A stretch of DNA of 57,597 nucleotides from Pelomonas sp. KK5. Lineage in GTDB: Bacteria > Pseudomonadota > Gammaproteobacteria > Burkholderiales > Burkholderiaceae_C. The notes beneath the pieces are model-generated. The model made no database searches. It saw only the letters and a program-made list of their open reading frames with translations, and was not told where the DNA came from. The stretch lies in assembly GCF_001984095.1 (NCBI RefSeq), contig NZ_LYVQ01000004.1, positions 1 to 57,597 on the forward strand. The letters are read 5' to 3'. Each line of letters opens with the position of its first letter. Within the stretch, counting starts at the first letter, position 1. Shown here one piece after another: positions 10,475 to 18,947 of the stretch. Both the position numbers and the translations under genes were made by a program.

Positions 10475-11458
10475 TCAGTCGGGCACGCCGTACTGCGCCG
10501 CCCAGGCCTGCTCGATCCGGCCCACTGCCGCCTCCGGCAGCGGCACATAGTCCAGCTCGCGGGCGATGCCCTGCCCGTGCCGCAGTGCCCAGCCGAAGAA
10601 CTTCAGCACCTCGCGCGTGCGGGTGCTGGCCCGCGCCGGCAGCAGGATGAAGGTGGTGCCGACGACCGGCCAGGCGCCCGGCCGGTCCAGCAGCGAATCC
10701 GTCGGTTCGGCGCCGGCAAGGGCGGCCTCGAAGGCGGCCTGGCTCGCGGCGCGGCTCGTGCCGTCGCGGCTGCGCAGCGCGGCCGTCTGCAGCCGGTGCT
10801 GCATCGCATAGGCGTATTCCACATAGCCGATCGCCATGCGGGTGCGCTGCACCGCCGAGGCCACGCCCTCCTTGCCCAGCTCGCCCAGGCCCAGCGGGAA
10901 GCGGGGCGAGAGCGTGGCGCCGCCCTGCCAGGCATTGCTGGCCCGGCCGAGGTACTCGCTCCACAGGCGCGAGGTGCCCGAGGCATCGGCGCGGTGGACC
11001 ACGGTGATGCGGGAGCTGGGCAGCGTGAGGCCGGGGTTCAGCGCGGCGATCGCCGGGTCGTCCCAGCGCCGGATGCGGCCCAGGTAGATGTCGGCCAGCA
11101 CGGCGCCGCTCAGCTGCAGCGCGCCGGCGCCCGCCAGGTTCACCACCGGCACCACGCCGCCGATCGCCACCGGGAACTGGACCAGCTCCAGGCGCTTCAG
11201 TTCCTCCGGCGGCAGCGGCTGGTCGGATCCGCCGAAATCCACCTCGCCGTGGGCGATGCGCGCCACGCCGGCGCCCGAGCCTACCGAGGCATAGCGGATC
11301 GCGCCGCCGCCCGCCTGCTGCTGCCAGGCGGCGGCCCAGCGGGCGTAGAGCGGGGCGGGGAAGCTGGCGCCGGCGCCGCTGAGCGGCGGCGCCTCGGCCC
11401 CGGCGATGCCCGTGCCCAGCAGGGCGGCCAGGACGAGGGTGCGGCGCAACCGGATCAT
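10475..11458 (-). CDS. Phosphate ABC transporter substrate-binding protein, PstS family
   Basis: A 327-residue PstS-like protein. After the signal peptide (MIRLRRTLVLAALLGTGIAG) the mature part begins PPLSGAGASFPAPLYARW, the diagnostic PstS opening. Phosphate-pocket segments follow: SVGSGAGVARI, FGGSDQPL and HRADASGTSRLWSEYL. It captures phosphate in the periplasm for PstCAB, but no pst permease, ATPase or phoU genes are nearby, so it is an orphan copy. The start at 11458 is near a GATACT hexamer; an in-frame ATG at 11503 would add 15 residues before the signal peptide. It ends nine bases from the convergent amylase. Confidence 0.9.
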   Translation of the reverse strand: MIRLRRTLVLAALLGTGIAGAEAPPLSGAGASFPAPLYARWAAAWQQQAGGGAIRYASVGSGAGVARIAHGEVDFGGSDQPLPPEELKRLELVQFPVAIGGVVPVVNLAGAGALQLSGAVLADIYLGRIRRWDDPAIAALNPGLTLPSSRITVVHRADASGTSRLWSEYLGRASNAWQGGATLSPRFPLGLGELGKEGVASAVQRTRMAIGYVEYAYAMQHRLQTAALRSRDGTSRAASQAAFEAALAGAEPTDSLLDRPGAWPVVGTTFILLPARASTRTREVLKFFGWALRHGQGIARELDYVPLPEAAVGRIEQAWAAQYGVPD

Positions 11459-11537
11459 CGGGACAGTATCGATCGCCGGCGTGGCCGTGTGATGACGATT
11501 CATGCCGCGGTCACCCACCGCACATAAACTGCCGGCC

Positions 11538-12293
11538 ATGCGCCTGCGCCGTCTCGCCCTGATCCCTGGAACCCTCGTGCTGCTGGCCGGCGCCGCCCAT
11601 GCCGCCCATCCCTTGCAGACCGAGGACACCGGCACGCAGGGCGAGGGCAATGTCGAGCTGGAGAACGGCCTGGACCGCACGCGCAGCGCCGACGGCAGCC
11701 GCGACTTCTCCTGGCAGCCCCAGCTCTCCTACGGCCTGACGCCCACGCTGGACCTGATCGTCCAGCCTTCGTGGCTGACCCATCGCGATCCCGGCGGCCC
11801 CGTGCGCCGCGCCGCCGGCGACACCAATCTGGACGCCAAATGGCGCTTCTGGGGCAGCGCGCCCTGGTCGCTGGCGGTGCGCGCCGGCGCCACGCTGGCC
11901 ACCAGCGGGCAGGGCCTGGGCATGGCGCACGGCCGGGTGGCCGCCCATGGCCTGCTGGCGCTGACCATCGACATGGCGCCGTTCACGACGCATGTGAATG
12001 TCGGCTTCACGCAGAACCCCAACGACACCGGCCAGCGCCGCAGCATCGCCGGGGCCTCGGCGGCCTGGATGTGGCAGGTCAGCGATGCGCTGATCCTCAC
12101 GGTGGACGGAGGCGCTCACGCCAGCCCGGATCCCGCGCGCCGCGCCTGGCCCGGCATGCTGCTCGGCGGCGCGATCTATACGCTGCGGCCGGGGCTGGAC
12201 GTGGACGTGGGCTGGCAGTCCAGCCTGGGGCCGGCGCCGGTGCGCACCCGCGATTTGCTGCTGGGCCTGACCTGGCGCTTTTCCCTGCCCTGA
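11538..12293 (+). CDS. Outer-membrane beta-barrel protein, transporter-like (MetA/phenol-degradation family)
   Basis: A 251-residue exported protein. The signal peptide MRLRRLALIPGTLVLLAGAA is followed by HPLQTEDTGTQGEGNVELEN, typical of the family annotated as 'MetA-pathway of phenol degradation' or plain transporter. Alternating strands such as YGLTPTLDLIVQPSWL and VSDALILTVDGGAHAS, plus the terminal aromatic strand LLLGLTWRFSLP, indicate a C-terminal beta-barrel signal. The cargo is unknown. A TAAACT hexamer seven bases from the ATG and no ribosome site suggest a leaderless message. Confidence 0.75.
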   Translation: MRLRRLALIPGTLVLLAGAAHAAHPLQTEDTGTQGEGNVELENGLDRTRSADGSRDFSWQPQLSYGLTPTLDLIVQPSWLTHRDPGGPVRRAAGDTNLDAKWRFWGSAPWSLAVRAGATLATSGQGLGMAHGRVAAHGLLALTIDMAPFTTHVNVGFTQNPNDTGQRRSIAGASAAWMWQVSDALILTVDGGAHASPDPARRAWPGMLLGGAIYTLRPGLDVDVGWQSSLGPAPVRTRDLLLGLTWRFSLP

Positions 12294-12297
12294 CCGA

Positions 12298-12840
12298 CTA
12301 CGCCTTGAGGCCGAGGGCGACCCAGCCCTCGATGCCCAGCTTCTCCATCGTCTCGATGTTCTTCTCGAAGATCGAGTCGGTGTCTTCCATCGTCTCGGTG
12401 GCCCGCTCGATGCTGGTCTCGCGCAGGATGTGCAGCGTCGGGTAGGGCGAGCGGTTGGTGTAGTTGGTGATGTCGTCCGGCTCGGTGCCGGCGAACTGGT
12501 ACTGCGGGTGGAAGTTGGCGAACTGCAGCTCGCCGTCCAGCTCCAGGTCCTCGATCAGCGCGTCGGCGGCGCCAAGGAAATCGTTGAAGTCGAGGAAGTC
12601 CCGCAGCACCTGCGGATGGATCACCAGCGTGGTCTCGGTCTCGTCCGGGTCGGCGCGGTTCAGCGCGAGCAGCTCACGGGCCAGGTCCTTCAGCAGGTCC
12701 TCGGGCGTCTCGGCCGCGCTGACCACGTAGCGGACGCGCTGGTTGACGTGCACGCTCTTGGCAAAGGGGCAGAGGTTCAGGCCGATCACGGCCTTCTCCA
12801 GCCAGGCCCGGGTGTCTTCGATGATCTGTTGTTCGTCCAT
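12298..12840 (-). CDS. DUF1415 family protein
   Basis: A 180-residue protein of the DUF1415 family, recognised from NLCPFAKSVHVNQRVRYVVS near the N-terminus and HPQYQFAGTEPDDITNYTNR in the middle, including the conserved Cys-Pro-Phe. The family is widespread in Proteobacteria and has no established function. The ATG at 12838-12840 lies nine bases from a CATAAT hexamer and lacks a clear ribosome site. Its end is four bases from the convergent barrel protein gene. The DUF2817 gene upstream on the same strand ends ten bases before it. Confidence 0.85.
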   Translation of the reverse strand: MDEQQIIEDTRAWLEKAVIGLNLCPFAKSVHVNQRVRYVVSAAETPEDLLKDLARELLALNRADPDETETTLVIHPQVLRDFLDFNDFLGAADALIEDLELDGELQFANFHPQYQFAGTEPDDITNYTNRSPYPTLHILRETSIERATETMEDTDSIFEKNIETMEKLGIEGWVALGLKA

Positions 12841-12850
12841 GGCGGACGGA

Positions 12851-13927
12851 TTATGCGAGCAGCCCCGCCAGCCCCTGCCGTGCAGCGACGCCGGCCTGCT
12901 CGACCAGCTGCCGCTTCCACTCCGGCGTGTCCACGTAGAACGCATCGCGCATCTGCTGCTTGATCGACGCGGCCAGCGCCGGGTCGGCCTCCGGATGCGC
13001 TTCCAGCCAGTGGTCGGCGCGCAGCGCGCCGATCATGTCGTCGATCGGCAGCGTGCCGTACTCCAGCGCGATGCCGGTGTACTCGGCCCCGGGGCAGGCA
13101 TCGAAGACCACGTTCCACATCAGGCCCTGCAACAGGGCCGAGCTGGAACTGCCGTCGTAGATCGAGGTCACCTCCGGGCCCCACCAGGCGCGGGCGCGGG
13201 TCAGTGCAGCCTCGTCGTTACGGCTGGCGAAGATGCGCTCGCCGTGGCCGCTGGGGCCCAGGCCCGTGTGCAGGTCGATCCAGCCGATGCGGGTCGCGCC
13301 GCGGCCTTGTTCCTCCAGCGCGTGATGCAGCGTGACGTTGCTCCAGGTGGGCGCGCGCCCGCCGTAGAAGAGGCCGGTCTCGTGGGCGTACTGGCCGCCG
13401 GAGATGGCGGCCTGCAGGCCGCGCTTGCCGTGCTTCGCGGCATAGGCGTCCAGCACGGACTCGTCGGCGGCCGAGGGCGGCCAGTGGCGCGGCAGCAGCG
13501 CCGCGGCGATCTCGTCATAGCCGGCGTTGTGCGGCAGCGGCCGGTGGAAGTCGTGGAAGTTGCGGTTCAGGTCCACGCCTTCCTGCGTGACCCGGCGCAG
13601 CCAGGAGAAGCCGTGGGGATTCAGCCCGTGGACGTAGAGCACGGCAACACCCGACCCCGCGACGGCGGCCATCCAGGCGGGATCGCTCAGCAGCGCGACC
13701 TGGATGCCCGAGCCGGCGAAGCCTTCGACGCCATGGCAGGCGCTGCTGAGGATCAGCAGCCTTTCGGCCTTGCGCGGGCCCTGGCGGACCACGTCCATGG
13801 CCAGCCGCTCGCCGTCGCGGCCCAGCAGCGGATGCCAGTGGGGCTCGTTGTCGAGGCCGGCGGCGTCGGCGGCGGCCAGGAACCTGGCGCGCGCCTCGGC
13901 GTAGCTGTGCGAGAAATGCTGTTCCAT
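12851..13927 (-). CDS. DUF2817 family zinc carboxypeptidase-like protein
   Basis: A 358-residue protein of the DUF2817 family, related to M14 zinc carboxypeptidases. Likely metal-binding residues are the His and Glu in SACHGVEGFAGSG and the later His in GWIDLHTGLGPSGHGE. Other family segments are HGLNPHGFSWLRRVTQEGVDLNRNF and ALEYGTLP, which may hold the catalytic glutamate. It is presumably a cytoplasmic amidase or peptidase, since no signal peptide is visible. Its start overlaps the end of the M20 amidohydrolase gene by one base, so the two are probably co-translated and may act in one degradation route. Confidence 0.85.
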   Translation of the reverse strand: MEQHFSHSYAEARARFLAAADAAGLDNEPHWHPLLGRDGERLAMDVVRQGPRKAERLLILSSACHGVEGFAGSGIQVALLSDPAWMAAVAGSGVAVLYVHGLNPHGFSWLRRVTQEGVDLNRNFHDFHRPLPHNAGYDEIAAALLPRHWPPSAADESVLDAYAAKHGKRGLQAAISGGQYAHETGLFYGGRAPTWSNVTLHHALEEQGRGATRIGWIDLHTGLGPSGHGERIFASRNDEAALTRARAWWGPEVTSIYDGSSSSALLQGLMWNVVFDACPGAEYTGIALEYGTLPIDDMIGALRADHWLEAHPEADPALAASIKQQMRDAFYVDTPEWKRQLVEQAGVAARQGLAGLLA

Positions 13928-15123
13928 CAGGGCCTCGGCTGTGCCAGCCATGCTTCGGCCAGCCTGACCCACATCGAGCCGCCCAGCGGGATCAGCTCGT
14001 CGTTGAAGTCATAGCTCGGGTTGTGCAGCATGCAGGGCCCCATGCCATGGCCGCCGATGCGGTGGCTGCCGTCGCCGTTGCCGATCAGGAAGTAGCAGCC
14101 GGGCTTCTCCAGCAGGTAGTAGCTGAAGTCCTCGGCGCCCATCGTCGGCTCGAAGTTCTGCACGTTGTCGGCGCCGACGATGTCGGTGAGGACTTCACGC
14201 ACGAACGCGGTCTCGGCGGCATGGTTGATCGTCGGCGGATAGTTGCGCTTGAACTTGAAGTCCACCGTCATGCCGAAGGTGGCGGCGATGCCTTCGGCCA
14301 CTTCCTGCATGCGCTGTTCTATCAGGTCCAGCACCTCCAGCGTGAAGGTGCGGACCGTACCTTCCATCGTGACCGAATCGGGCACGACGTTGGTGGCCTC
14401 GCCGGCATGGATCATCGTCACCGAGATCACGCCGGCGTCGATCGGCCGCTTGTTGCGGGTGATGATGGTCTGGAAGGCCTGCACCATCTGGCAGGCGGCG
14501 GGCACCGGGTCCAGGCCCAGGTGCGGCATGGCGCCGTGCGAGCCCTTGCCGTGCAGCACGATCTTGAACTCGTTGCTCGATGCGAACACCGGCCCCGGGG
14601 CCAGCGAAAACTGTCCGGCCTTCATGCCTGGCCAGTTGTGGGCGCCGAACATCGCCTCCATCGGGAACTTCTCGAACAGGCCGTCCTTGATCATCTCGCG
14701 GGCGCCGCCGCCGCCTTCCTCGGCCGGCTGGAAGACGAGGTAGACGGTGCCGTCGAAGTTGCGGTGCTTGGCCAGGTGCTTGGCGGCCGCGAGCAGCATG
14801 GCCGTGTGGCCGTCATGGCCGCAGGCGTGCATCTTCCCCTGGTGCCTGCTGGCGTGGGCGAAGGTGTTGTGCTCGGTCATCGGCAGCGCGTCGATGTCGG
14901 CGCGCAGGCCGACGGCGCGGGTCGACGTGCCGTTCCTCACGATGCCGACGACGCCGGTGGTGCCCAGGCCGCGATGGACCTCGATGCCCCAGTCGCTCAG
15001 CGCCTTGGCGATCACGTCGGAGGTGCGCTCCTCCTTGAAACACAACTCCGGATGTGCGTGGATGTCGCGGCGCATGGCCTGGATCGTCGACGCGTCGGCG
15101 AGGATGGATTCGATTAACTTCAT
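13927..15123 (-). CDS. M20 family amidohydrolase (hippurate hydrolase / N-acyl-amino-acid amidase type)
   Basis: A 398-residue M20D peptidase-family enzyme. Metal ligands are visible in KMHACGHDGHTAMLLAAAKH and in the Glu-Glu pair of VFQPAEEGGGGA. Further ligands are AHNWPGMKAG and, near the end, the His in CMLHNPSYDFND. These enzymes hydrolyse N-acyl or N-aroyl amino acids such as hippurate. MKLIESILADASTIQAMRRD is the usual family N-terminus, so ATG 15121-15123 is preferred over an upstream in-frame codon. It is translationally linked to the DUF2817 gene downstream. The exact substrate is not evident. Confidence 0.92.
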   Translation of the reverse strand: MKLIESILADASTIQAMRRDIHAHPELCFKEERTSDVIAKALSDWGIEVHRGLGTTGVVGIVRNGTSTRAVGLRADIDALPMTEHNTFAHASRHQGKMHACGHDGHTAMLLAAAKHLAKHRNFDGTVYLVFQPAEEGGGGAREMIKDGLFEKFPMEAMFGAHNWPGMKAGQFSLAPGPVFASSNEFKIVLHGKGSHGAMPHLGLDPVPAACQMVQAFQTIITRNKRPIDAGVISVTMIHAGEATNVVPDSVTMEGTVRTFTLEVLDLIEQRMQEVAEGIAATFGMTVDFKFKRNYPPTINHAAETAFVREVLTDIVGADNVQNFEPTMGAEDFSYYLLEKPGCYFLIGNGDGSHRIGGHGMGPCMLHNPSYDFNDELIPLGGSMWVRLAEAWLAQPRP

Positions 15124-15160
15124 GGGCGGCCTCGGCTCCTGCAATCGGTAGGAGACAAGT

Positions 15161-16096
15161 CTACTGCCGCCGATTCAGCTCCACCGTGATGTGGACGAGT
15201 TCCTCGTGGACGGCCAACTGGCGCTTGAAGTCCTCTGGCGTGGCCGTGGCATCGGGCGTGGCCAGAGAGACGATGCAGGCGTACTTGCCGGCGCCGACGC
15301 GCCAGACGTGCAGGTCGCAGATGCGGGCGGGGATCGCACCGGCGGCGATCACCTCGCGGATCTCCTCGACCACCGGCGCGTCCATCTCGGCATCGAGCAG
15401 CACGCGGGCCGAATCGCGCAGCAGTCCGACGGCCCAGGCCGCCACGACCACGGCGCCGGCCAGGCCCATGGCCGGATCCAGCCAGGCAGCGCCCCAGAGC
15501 TTGCCGCCGAACAGCGCGACGATGGCCAGCACCGAGGTGGCGGCGTCGGCGAGCACGTGGATGTAGGCGGAGCGCAGGTTCAGGTCGTGATGATGATGGT
15601 GAACGTGCCCGTGGTCATGGCCATGCCCATGGTGATGCTCGTGCGCATCGCGCAGCAGCCAGGCGCAGGCGAGGTTCACCGCGAGGCCGATCGCGGCCAC
15701 GACGATCGCCTCGTCATAGCGGATCGTCGCCGGCGCCAGCAGCCGCTGCCCCGATTCCCAGACCATGCCCAGCGCCACCAGCAGCAGCAGGACCGCGCTG
15801 GTGTAGCTGCCCAGGATCTCGATCTTCCAGGTGCCGAAGGCGAAGCGCTGGTGCCCCGCCAGGCGGCGCGCGAAGGTGTAGGCCAGGAAGGACAGGCCCA
15901 GCGCGATGACGTGCGAGGACATGTGCCAACCGTCGGCCAGCAGCGCCATCGAGTTGAAGACCCAGCCGCCGGCGATCTCGGCCACCATCATCACGGCGGT
16001 CAGCAGCACCGCCAGCAGCGTGTTGCGCTGCGCCAGCGGGTTGCCTTCGTCGAAGACGTGGGAATGGGCGTCCGGGGCGGTGTCGGCGGCGTTCAT
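15161..16096 (-). CDS. dmeF: Cation diffusion facilitator, DmeF-type cobalt/nickel efflux
   Basis: A 311-residue inner-membrane CDF transporter exporting divalent metal in exchange for protons. The N-terminal segment HSHVFDEGNPLAQRNTLLAV and the metal-site helix SMALLADGWHMSSHVIALGL are characteristic of DmeF. A His-rich loop of about 20 residues (HEHHHGHGHDHGHVHHHHH) sits between helices IV and V, and HVLADAATSVLAI provides the second metal half-site. The C-terminal cytoplasmic domain is complete. The gene is divergent from an RcnR-type sensor with Ni/Co ligands, which supports cobalt or nickel rather than zinc. The start is six bases from TAGAGT inside the shared operator. Confidence 0.9.
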   Translation of the reverse strand: MNAADTAPDAHSHVFDEGNPLAQRNTLLAVLLTAVMMVAEIAGGWVFNSMALLADGWHMSSHVIALGLSFLAYTFARRLAGHQRFAFGTWKIEILGSYTSAVLLLLVALGMVWESGQRLLAPATIRYDEAIVVAAIGLAVNLACAWLLRDAHEHHHGHGHDHGHVHHHHHDLNLRSAYIHVLADAATSVLAIVALFGGKLWGAAWLDPAMGLAGAVVVAAWAVGLLRDSARVLLDAEMDAPVVEEIREVIAAGAIPARICDLHVWRVGAGKYACIVSLATPDATATPEDFKRQLAVHEELVHITVELNRRQ

Positions 16097-16101
16097 GCGG
16101 A

Positions 16102-16116
16102 TACTCTACCCCAGTA
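16102..16116. promoter_or_regulatory. RcnR-like operator between dmeF and its regulator
   Basis: On the minus strand the sequence is TACTGGGGTAGAGTA, flanked by one more matching A/T on each side (16101, 16117). This fits the RcnR recognition layout of TACT, a G-rich 6-7 bp centre and AGTA, in the same 15-bp length. It overlaps the likely -10 (TAGAGT) of dmeF and lies about 13 bp from the TAGAAT (16129-16134) in front of the regulator. One bound tetramer could therefore repress both genes until metal binds. Confidence 0.75.
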
Positions 16117-16143
16117 TCCAGCGAGGCCTAGAATCACCCCACG

Positions 16144-16416
16144 ATGAGCCACACGATCACCGACAAGAAGCCGCTGCTGACCCGCGTGCGCCGCATCCGC
16201 GGCCAGGCCGAGGCGCTGGAGCGCGCGCTGGAGTCCGATGCCGACTGCATCGCCATCCTCCAGCAGATCGCCGCCGTGCGCGGCGCCGTCAACGGGCTGA
16301 TGGCCCAGGTGCTGGAAGGCCACATCCGCGACCATCTCGGCGCGGATGCGGAGCCGCACGAGCGCGAGCGCGACCTCGAAGCGGTCGTCTCCGCGCTGCG
16401 CAGCTACTTGAAGTGA
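16144..16416 (+). CDS. Metal-responsive repressor of the RcnR/CsoR family (DmeR-like)
   Basis: A 90-residue all-helical repressor of the CsoR/RcnR/FrmR family. The metal fingerprint is His3, Cys35, His60 and His64, which is the RcnR nickel/cobalt set. FrmR-type formaldehyde sensors lack His64 and CsoR copper sensors use a different pattern. The DNA-binding helix carries RVRRIRGQAEALERAL. It is divergent from dmeF with an RcnR-like site between them, so it should be the local Co/Ni-responsive repressor. ATG 16144 lacks a ribosome site but lies nine bases from TAGAAT, suggesting leaderless translation. Confidence 0.9.
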   Translation: MSHTITDKKPLLTRVRRIRGQAEALERALESDADCIAILQQIAAVRGAVNGLMAQVLEGHIRDHLGADAEPHERERDLEAVVSALRSYLK

Positions 16417-16418
16417 AG

Positions 16419-16549
16419 CCCCTCGCCCAGTCCCGCCGCGCTGGACGCGGGCGGGCCTGGTCGGTCCCCGAGGGGACGCGCCCGGTTGCGGGATCGACCC
16501 GCAACCGGGCGCAGTGGGCCGGCTTGGGGCGGCCCGGCGCTCGGCCCGG
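16419..16549 (+). repeat. Dispersed palindromic intergenic repeat, copy 1 (long form)
   Basis: This GC-rich non-coding block fills the gap between the RcnR-type gene and the isocitrate dehydrogenase gene. It shares the modules CCCCTCGC, GGTCCCCGAGGGGAC and the end box CTTGGGGCGGCCCGGCG with copies at 34182-34260 (opposite orientation) and 38257-38324. An extra module is a perfect 15-bp hairpin, GCGCCCGGTTGCGGG (16478-16492) against 16498-16512, with loop ATCGA. There is no T tract, so it is not a standard terminator, though it may still stop or stabilise transcripts from both sides. Confidence 0.75.
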
Positions 16550-16566
16550 AATACTCGCTGGCGCGC

Positions 16567-17598
16567 TCAGCCGTTCCTGATGCGGCTCACCAGCGCCTGC
16601 GTATAGGCCGCCGTGCTCGCCGTGCCGCGCAGGTCGCCGGTGCGGACCTGGTCGACGTTGAGCGTGTCGTCGATGGCCTTGCGCAACCGCGCGGCCAGGT
16701 CCGGCAGCTTGCAGTGGTCCAGCATCATGGCCGCGGCGAGCAGCAGCGCGGTCGGGTTGGCGATGCCCTTGCCCGCGATGTCCGGCGCCGAGCCATGCAC
16801 GGCCTCGAAGATCGCCGCATCGGCGCCGATATTGGCGCCCGGCGCCATGCCCAGGCCGCCGACCAGGCCGGCCACCAGGTCCGACAGGATGTCGCCGAAC
16901 AGGTTGGTCGTCACCAGCACGTCGAACTGCCAGGGGTTGAGCACCAGCTTCATCGCGCAGGCGTCGATGATGACGGTGTCCAGCTCGAACCTGCCCTTGT
17001 ACTTCTCCTGGTACAGCTGCTGGCCGGTCTCCAGGAAGATGCCGGTCAGCGCCTTCATGATGTTGGCCTTGTGGACGATCGAGACCTTCTTGCGGCCCTG
17101 GGCGATGGCCAGCTCGAAGGCGTATTCGAGGATGCGGCGGCTGCCCTGGCGGGTGTTGACGCCGGTGGCCATGGCCACGGCGTGCGGGTCGCCGTCGATC
17201 GGCACGTAGTGCTCGTGGCCGATGTACAGGCCCTCGAGGTTCTCGCGCACGACCAGCAGGTCGATGTCGTCGAAGCGGCCGCCGGGGATGATGGTGCGGG
17301 CCGGGCGGACGTTGGCGTAGAGCTGGAACTCCTCGCGCAGCCGCACGTTGGACGAGCGGTAGCCGCCGCCGGAGGGCGTCTCCAGCGGGCCCTTCAGCGC
17401 CAGCCGGGTGCGGCGGATGCTGTCCAGCGTGGCCTTGGGCAGCGGGTCGCCATGGGCCTGCACGCCGCCGAGGCCGGCGATCTGGCGGTCCCATTCGAAG
17501 GGGCTGCCCAGCGCGTCCAGCGCGGCCAGCGTGGCGTCCATGATCTCGGGGCCGATGCCGTCACCGGGGATCAGCGTGGCGGGGATGGGAGTGCTCAT
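16567..17598 (-). CDS. NAD-dependent isocitrate dehydrogenase (isocitrate/isopropylmalate dehydrogenase family)
   Basis: A 343-residue beta-decarboxylating dehydrogenase. ATLIPGDGIGPEIMDATLAA is the family N-terminus. SSNVRLREEFQLYANVRPAR contains the substrate-binding Ser/Arg pattern seen in isocitrate rather than isopropylmalate enzymes. The signature TTNLFGDILSDLVAGLVGGLG holds the metal-binding aspartates, and AVHGSAPDIAGKGIANPTA is the NAD-type cofactor loop. It should convert isocitrate to 2-oxoglutarate in the citric-acid cycle, as a short monofunctional alternative to the monomeric NADP enzyme. Homoisocitrate or tartrate dehydrogenase activity cannot be excluded. The preceding DUF3422 gene is on the same strand. 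Confidence 0.85.
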   Translation of the reverse strand: MSTPIPATLIPGDGIGPEIMDATLAALDALGSPFEWDRQIAGLGGVQAHGDPLPKATLDSIRRTRLALKGPLETPSGGGYRSSNVRLREEFQLYANVRPARTIIPGGRFDDIDLLVVRENLEGLYIGHEHYVPIDGDPHAVAMATGVNTRQGSRRILEYAFELAIAQGRKKVSIVHKANIMKALTGIFLETGQQLYQEKYKGRFELDTVIIDACAMKLVLNPWQFDVLVTTNLFGDILSDLVAGLVGGLGMAPGANIGADAAIFEAVHGSAPDIAGKGIANPTALLLAAAMMLDHCKLPDLAARLRKAIDDTLNVDQVRTGDLRGTASTAAYTQALVSRIRNG

Positions 17599-17657
17599 GA
17601 TGTGCGCAGGAGAGTTGGGGTATGGGTCGAGCGTAGCGGCTTCGGCTGCGCCTGGAA

Positions 17658-18932
17658 TCAGTGATGTCCGACGATGCGACGGTGCACGCTGCGCATCGAG
17701 TACCAGACGGCCAGCACCACCAGCGGCACCGCCACCGCGCTGGTGGCCTCGCCGCTGAAGGGCCAGCCGAGCTTCTGCGCGCCCTTGGCGACGTAGCTCA
17801 CCAGGCCGACGATGTAGTAGCTGATGGCGGCCACGGACAGCCCTTCGACGGTGGCCTGCAGCTTGAGCTGCAGGTCCTGGCGCCGGTTCATCGCCGCCAG
17901 CAGCGCCTGGCTGCCGAGCTGCTGCTCGATCTCGACGCGCGTGCGCAGCAGGTTGCTGACCCGCGAGATGCGCTGCGAGAGCGCGTCCTGCCGGCGCGCC
18001 GCCCATTCGCAGGTGGCGCGGGCGGGGCTCAGGCGCCGGTCGAGGAATTCCTCGATCGTCTGCAGGTTCGGCAGGCGCTGCTCGCCCAGTTCGCGCACCC
18101 GCTTGTCGATCAGGCCGAAATAGGCGGCGCTGGCCGAGAAGCGCGAATGGGTGGCCGCGTATTCGCTCTCCACCTCGCCGGCCAGCCGGGTGAGCCGGTC
18201 CAGCATCTGCGGCTCGTCCTCGGGCCGGGCGCTGCGCACGGCCTCGGCCAGCGAGGCCAGCTCGCGCTCGGCCCGCGAGAGCACGGCGCCGGCCTCGCGC
18301 GCCTGCGGCAGGCCCAGCAGGGCGGCCATGCGGTAGGTCTCGATCTCCAGCAGCCGCTGGACGATGCGGCCCAGCCGCCGCGGCCCGAGCACGCCGCGCA
18401 GCAGCAGCATGCGGGAGAAGCCGTCGGGATGGATGGCGAAGTCGGTCAAGACCTGACCCTCGCCGCCGCCGACCGCCGAACCGACCGTGCGATCCTCCTG
18501 CAGCAGCTGGCGGGCGTGGTCCTGCAGCGTGGCGCTTCCACCGTCCAGCGCCCACAGGTGCAGGGCGCTCAGGGCCTGGCCGGGCAGGGCGGCCAGCCAG
18601 TCCTGCGGCAGCGCCTCGGCGGCGGTGGGCGGGCGGCTGGCGTCGAAGGGCTCGCCGGCGGCCAGCGGGCGCATCACGGTCCAGCTGCTGAACTCGGTAT
18701 GCAGTTCCCAGCGCAGGCGCAGCGGGCCGATGTCGGCGCGCAGGTGGTTGGTCTGCCCATCGGGCACGGCCAGCCGGTGGTCGCGCAGCAGCCGGGCCAG
18801 GTGCTCGCGGCTGGCCTCGCGCTCGCCCAGCATGACGATGTGCGAGATCGCCAGCGGCGCCGTCATCGGCTCGGGCGGGCGCTCGTGGATCTCGTTGTGG
18901 AGCTGGTTGCGAAGCGGGTGTTGATCGAACAT
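17658..18932 (-). CDS. DUF3422 family membrane-anchored protein
   Basis: A 424-residue protein of the DUF3422 family, starting MFDQHPLRNQLHNEIHERPP, a hallmark of the group. The body is soluble and helical, with coiled-coil-like stretches around AEVESEYAATHSRFS and ISRVSNLLRTRVEIEQQL. Near the C-terminus are two hydrophobic helices (AAISYYIVGLVSYVAKGA and TSAVAVPLVVLAVWYSM) that should hold it in the inner membrane. No function is established for the family. A perfect inverted repeat lies 16 bp upstream of its start codon. An in-frame codon 13 residues upstream gives a less typical N-terminus. Confidence 0.85.
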   Translation of the reverse strand: MFDQHPLRNQLHNEIHERPPEPMTAPLAISHIVMLGEREASREHLARLLRDHRLAVPDGQTNHLRADIGPLRLRWELHTEFSSWTVMRPLAAGEPFDASRPPTAAEALPQDWLAALPGQALSALHLWALDGGSATLQDHARQLLQEDRTVGSAVGGGEGQVLTDFAIHPDGFSRMLLLRGVLGPRRLGRIVQRLLEIETYRMAALLGLPQAREAGAVLSRAERELASLAEAVRSARPEDEPQMLDRLTRLAGEVESEYAATHSRFSASAAYFGLIDKRVRELGEQRLPNLQTIEEFLDRRLSPARATCEWAARRQDALSQRISRVSNLLRTRVEIEQQLGSQALLAAMNRRQDLQLKLQATVEGLSVAAISYYIVGLVSYVAKGAQKLGWPFSGEATSAVAVPLVVLAVWYSMRSVHRRIVGHH

Positions 18933-18947
18933 GGCCTGCGACGGGTC

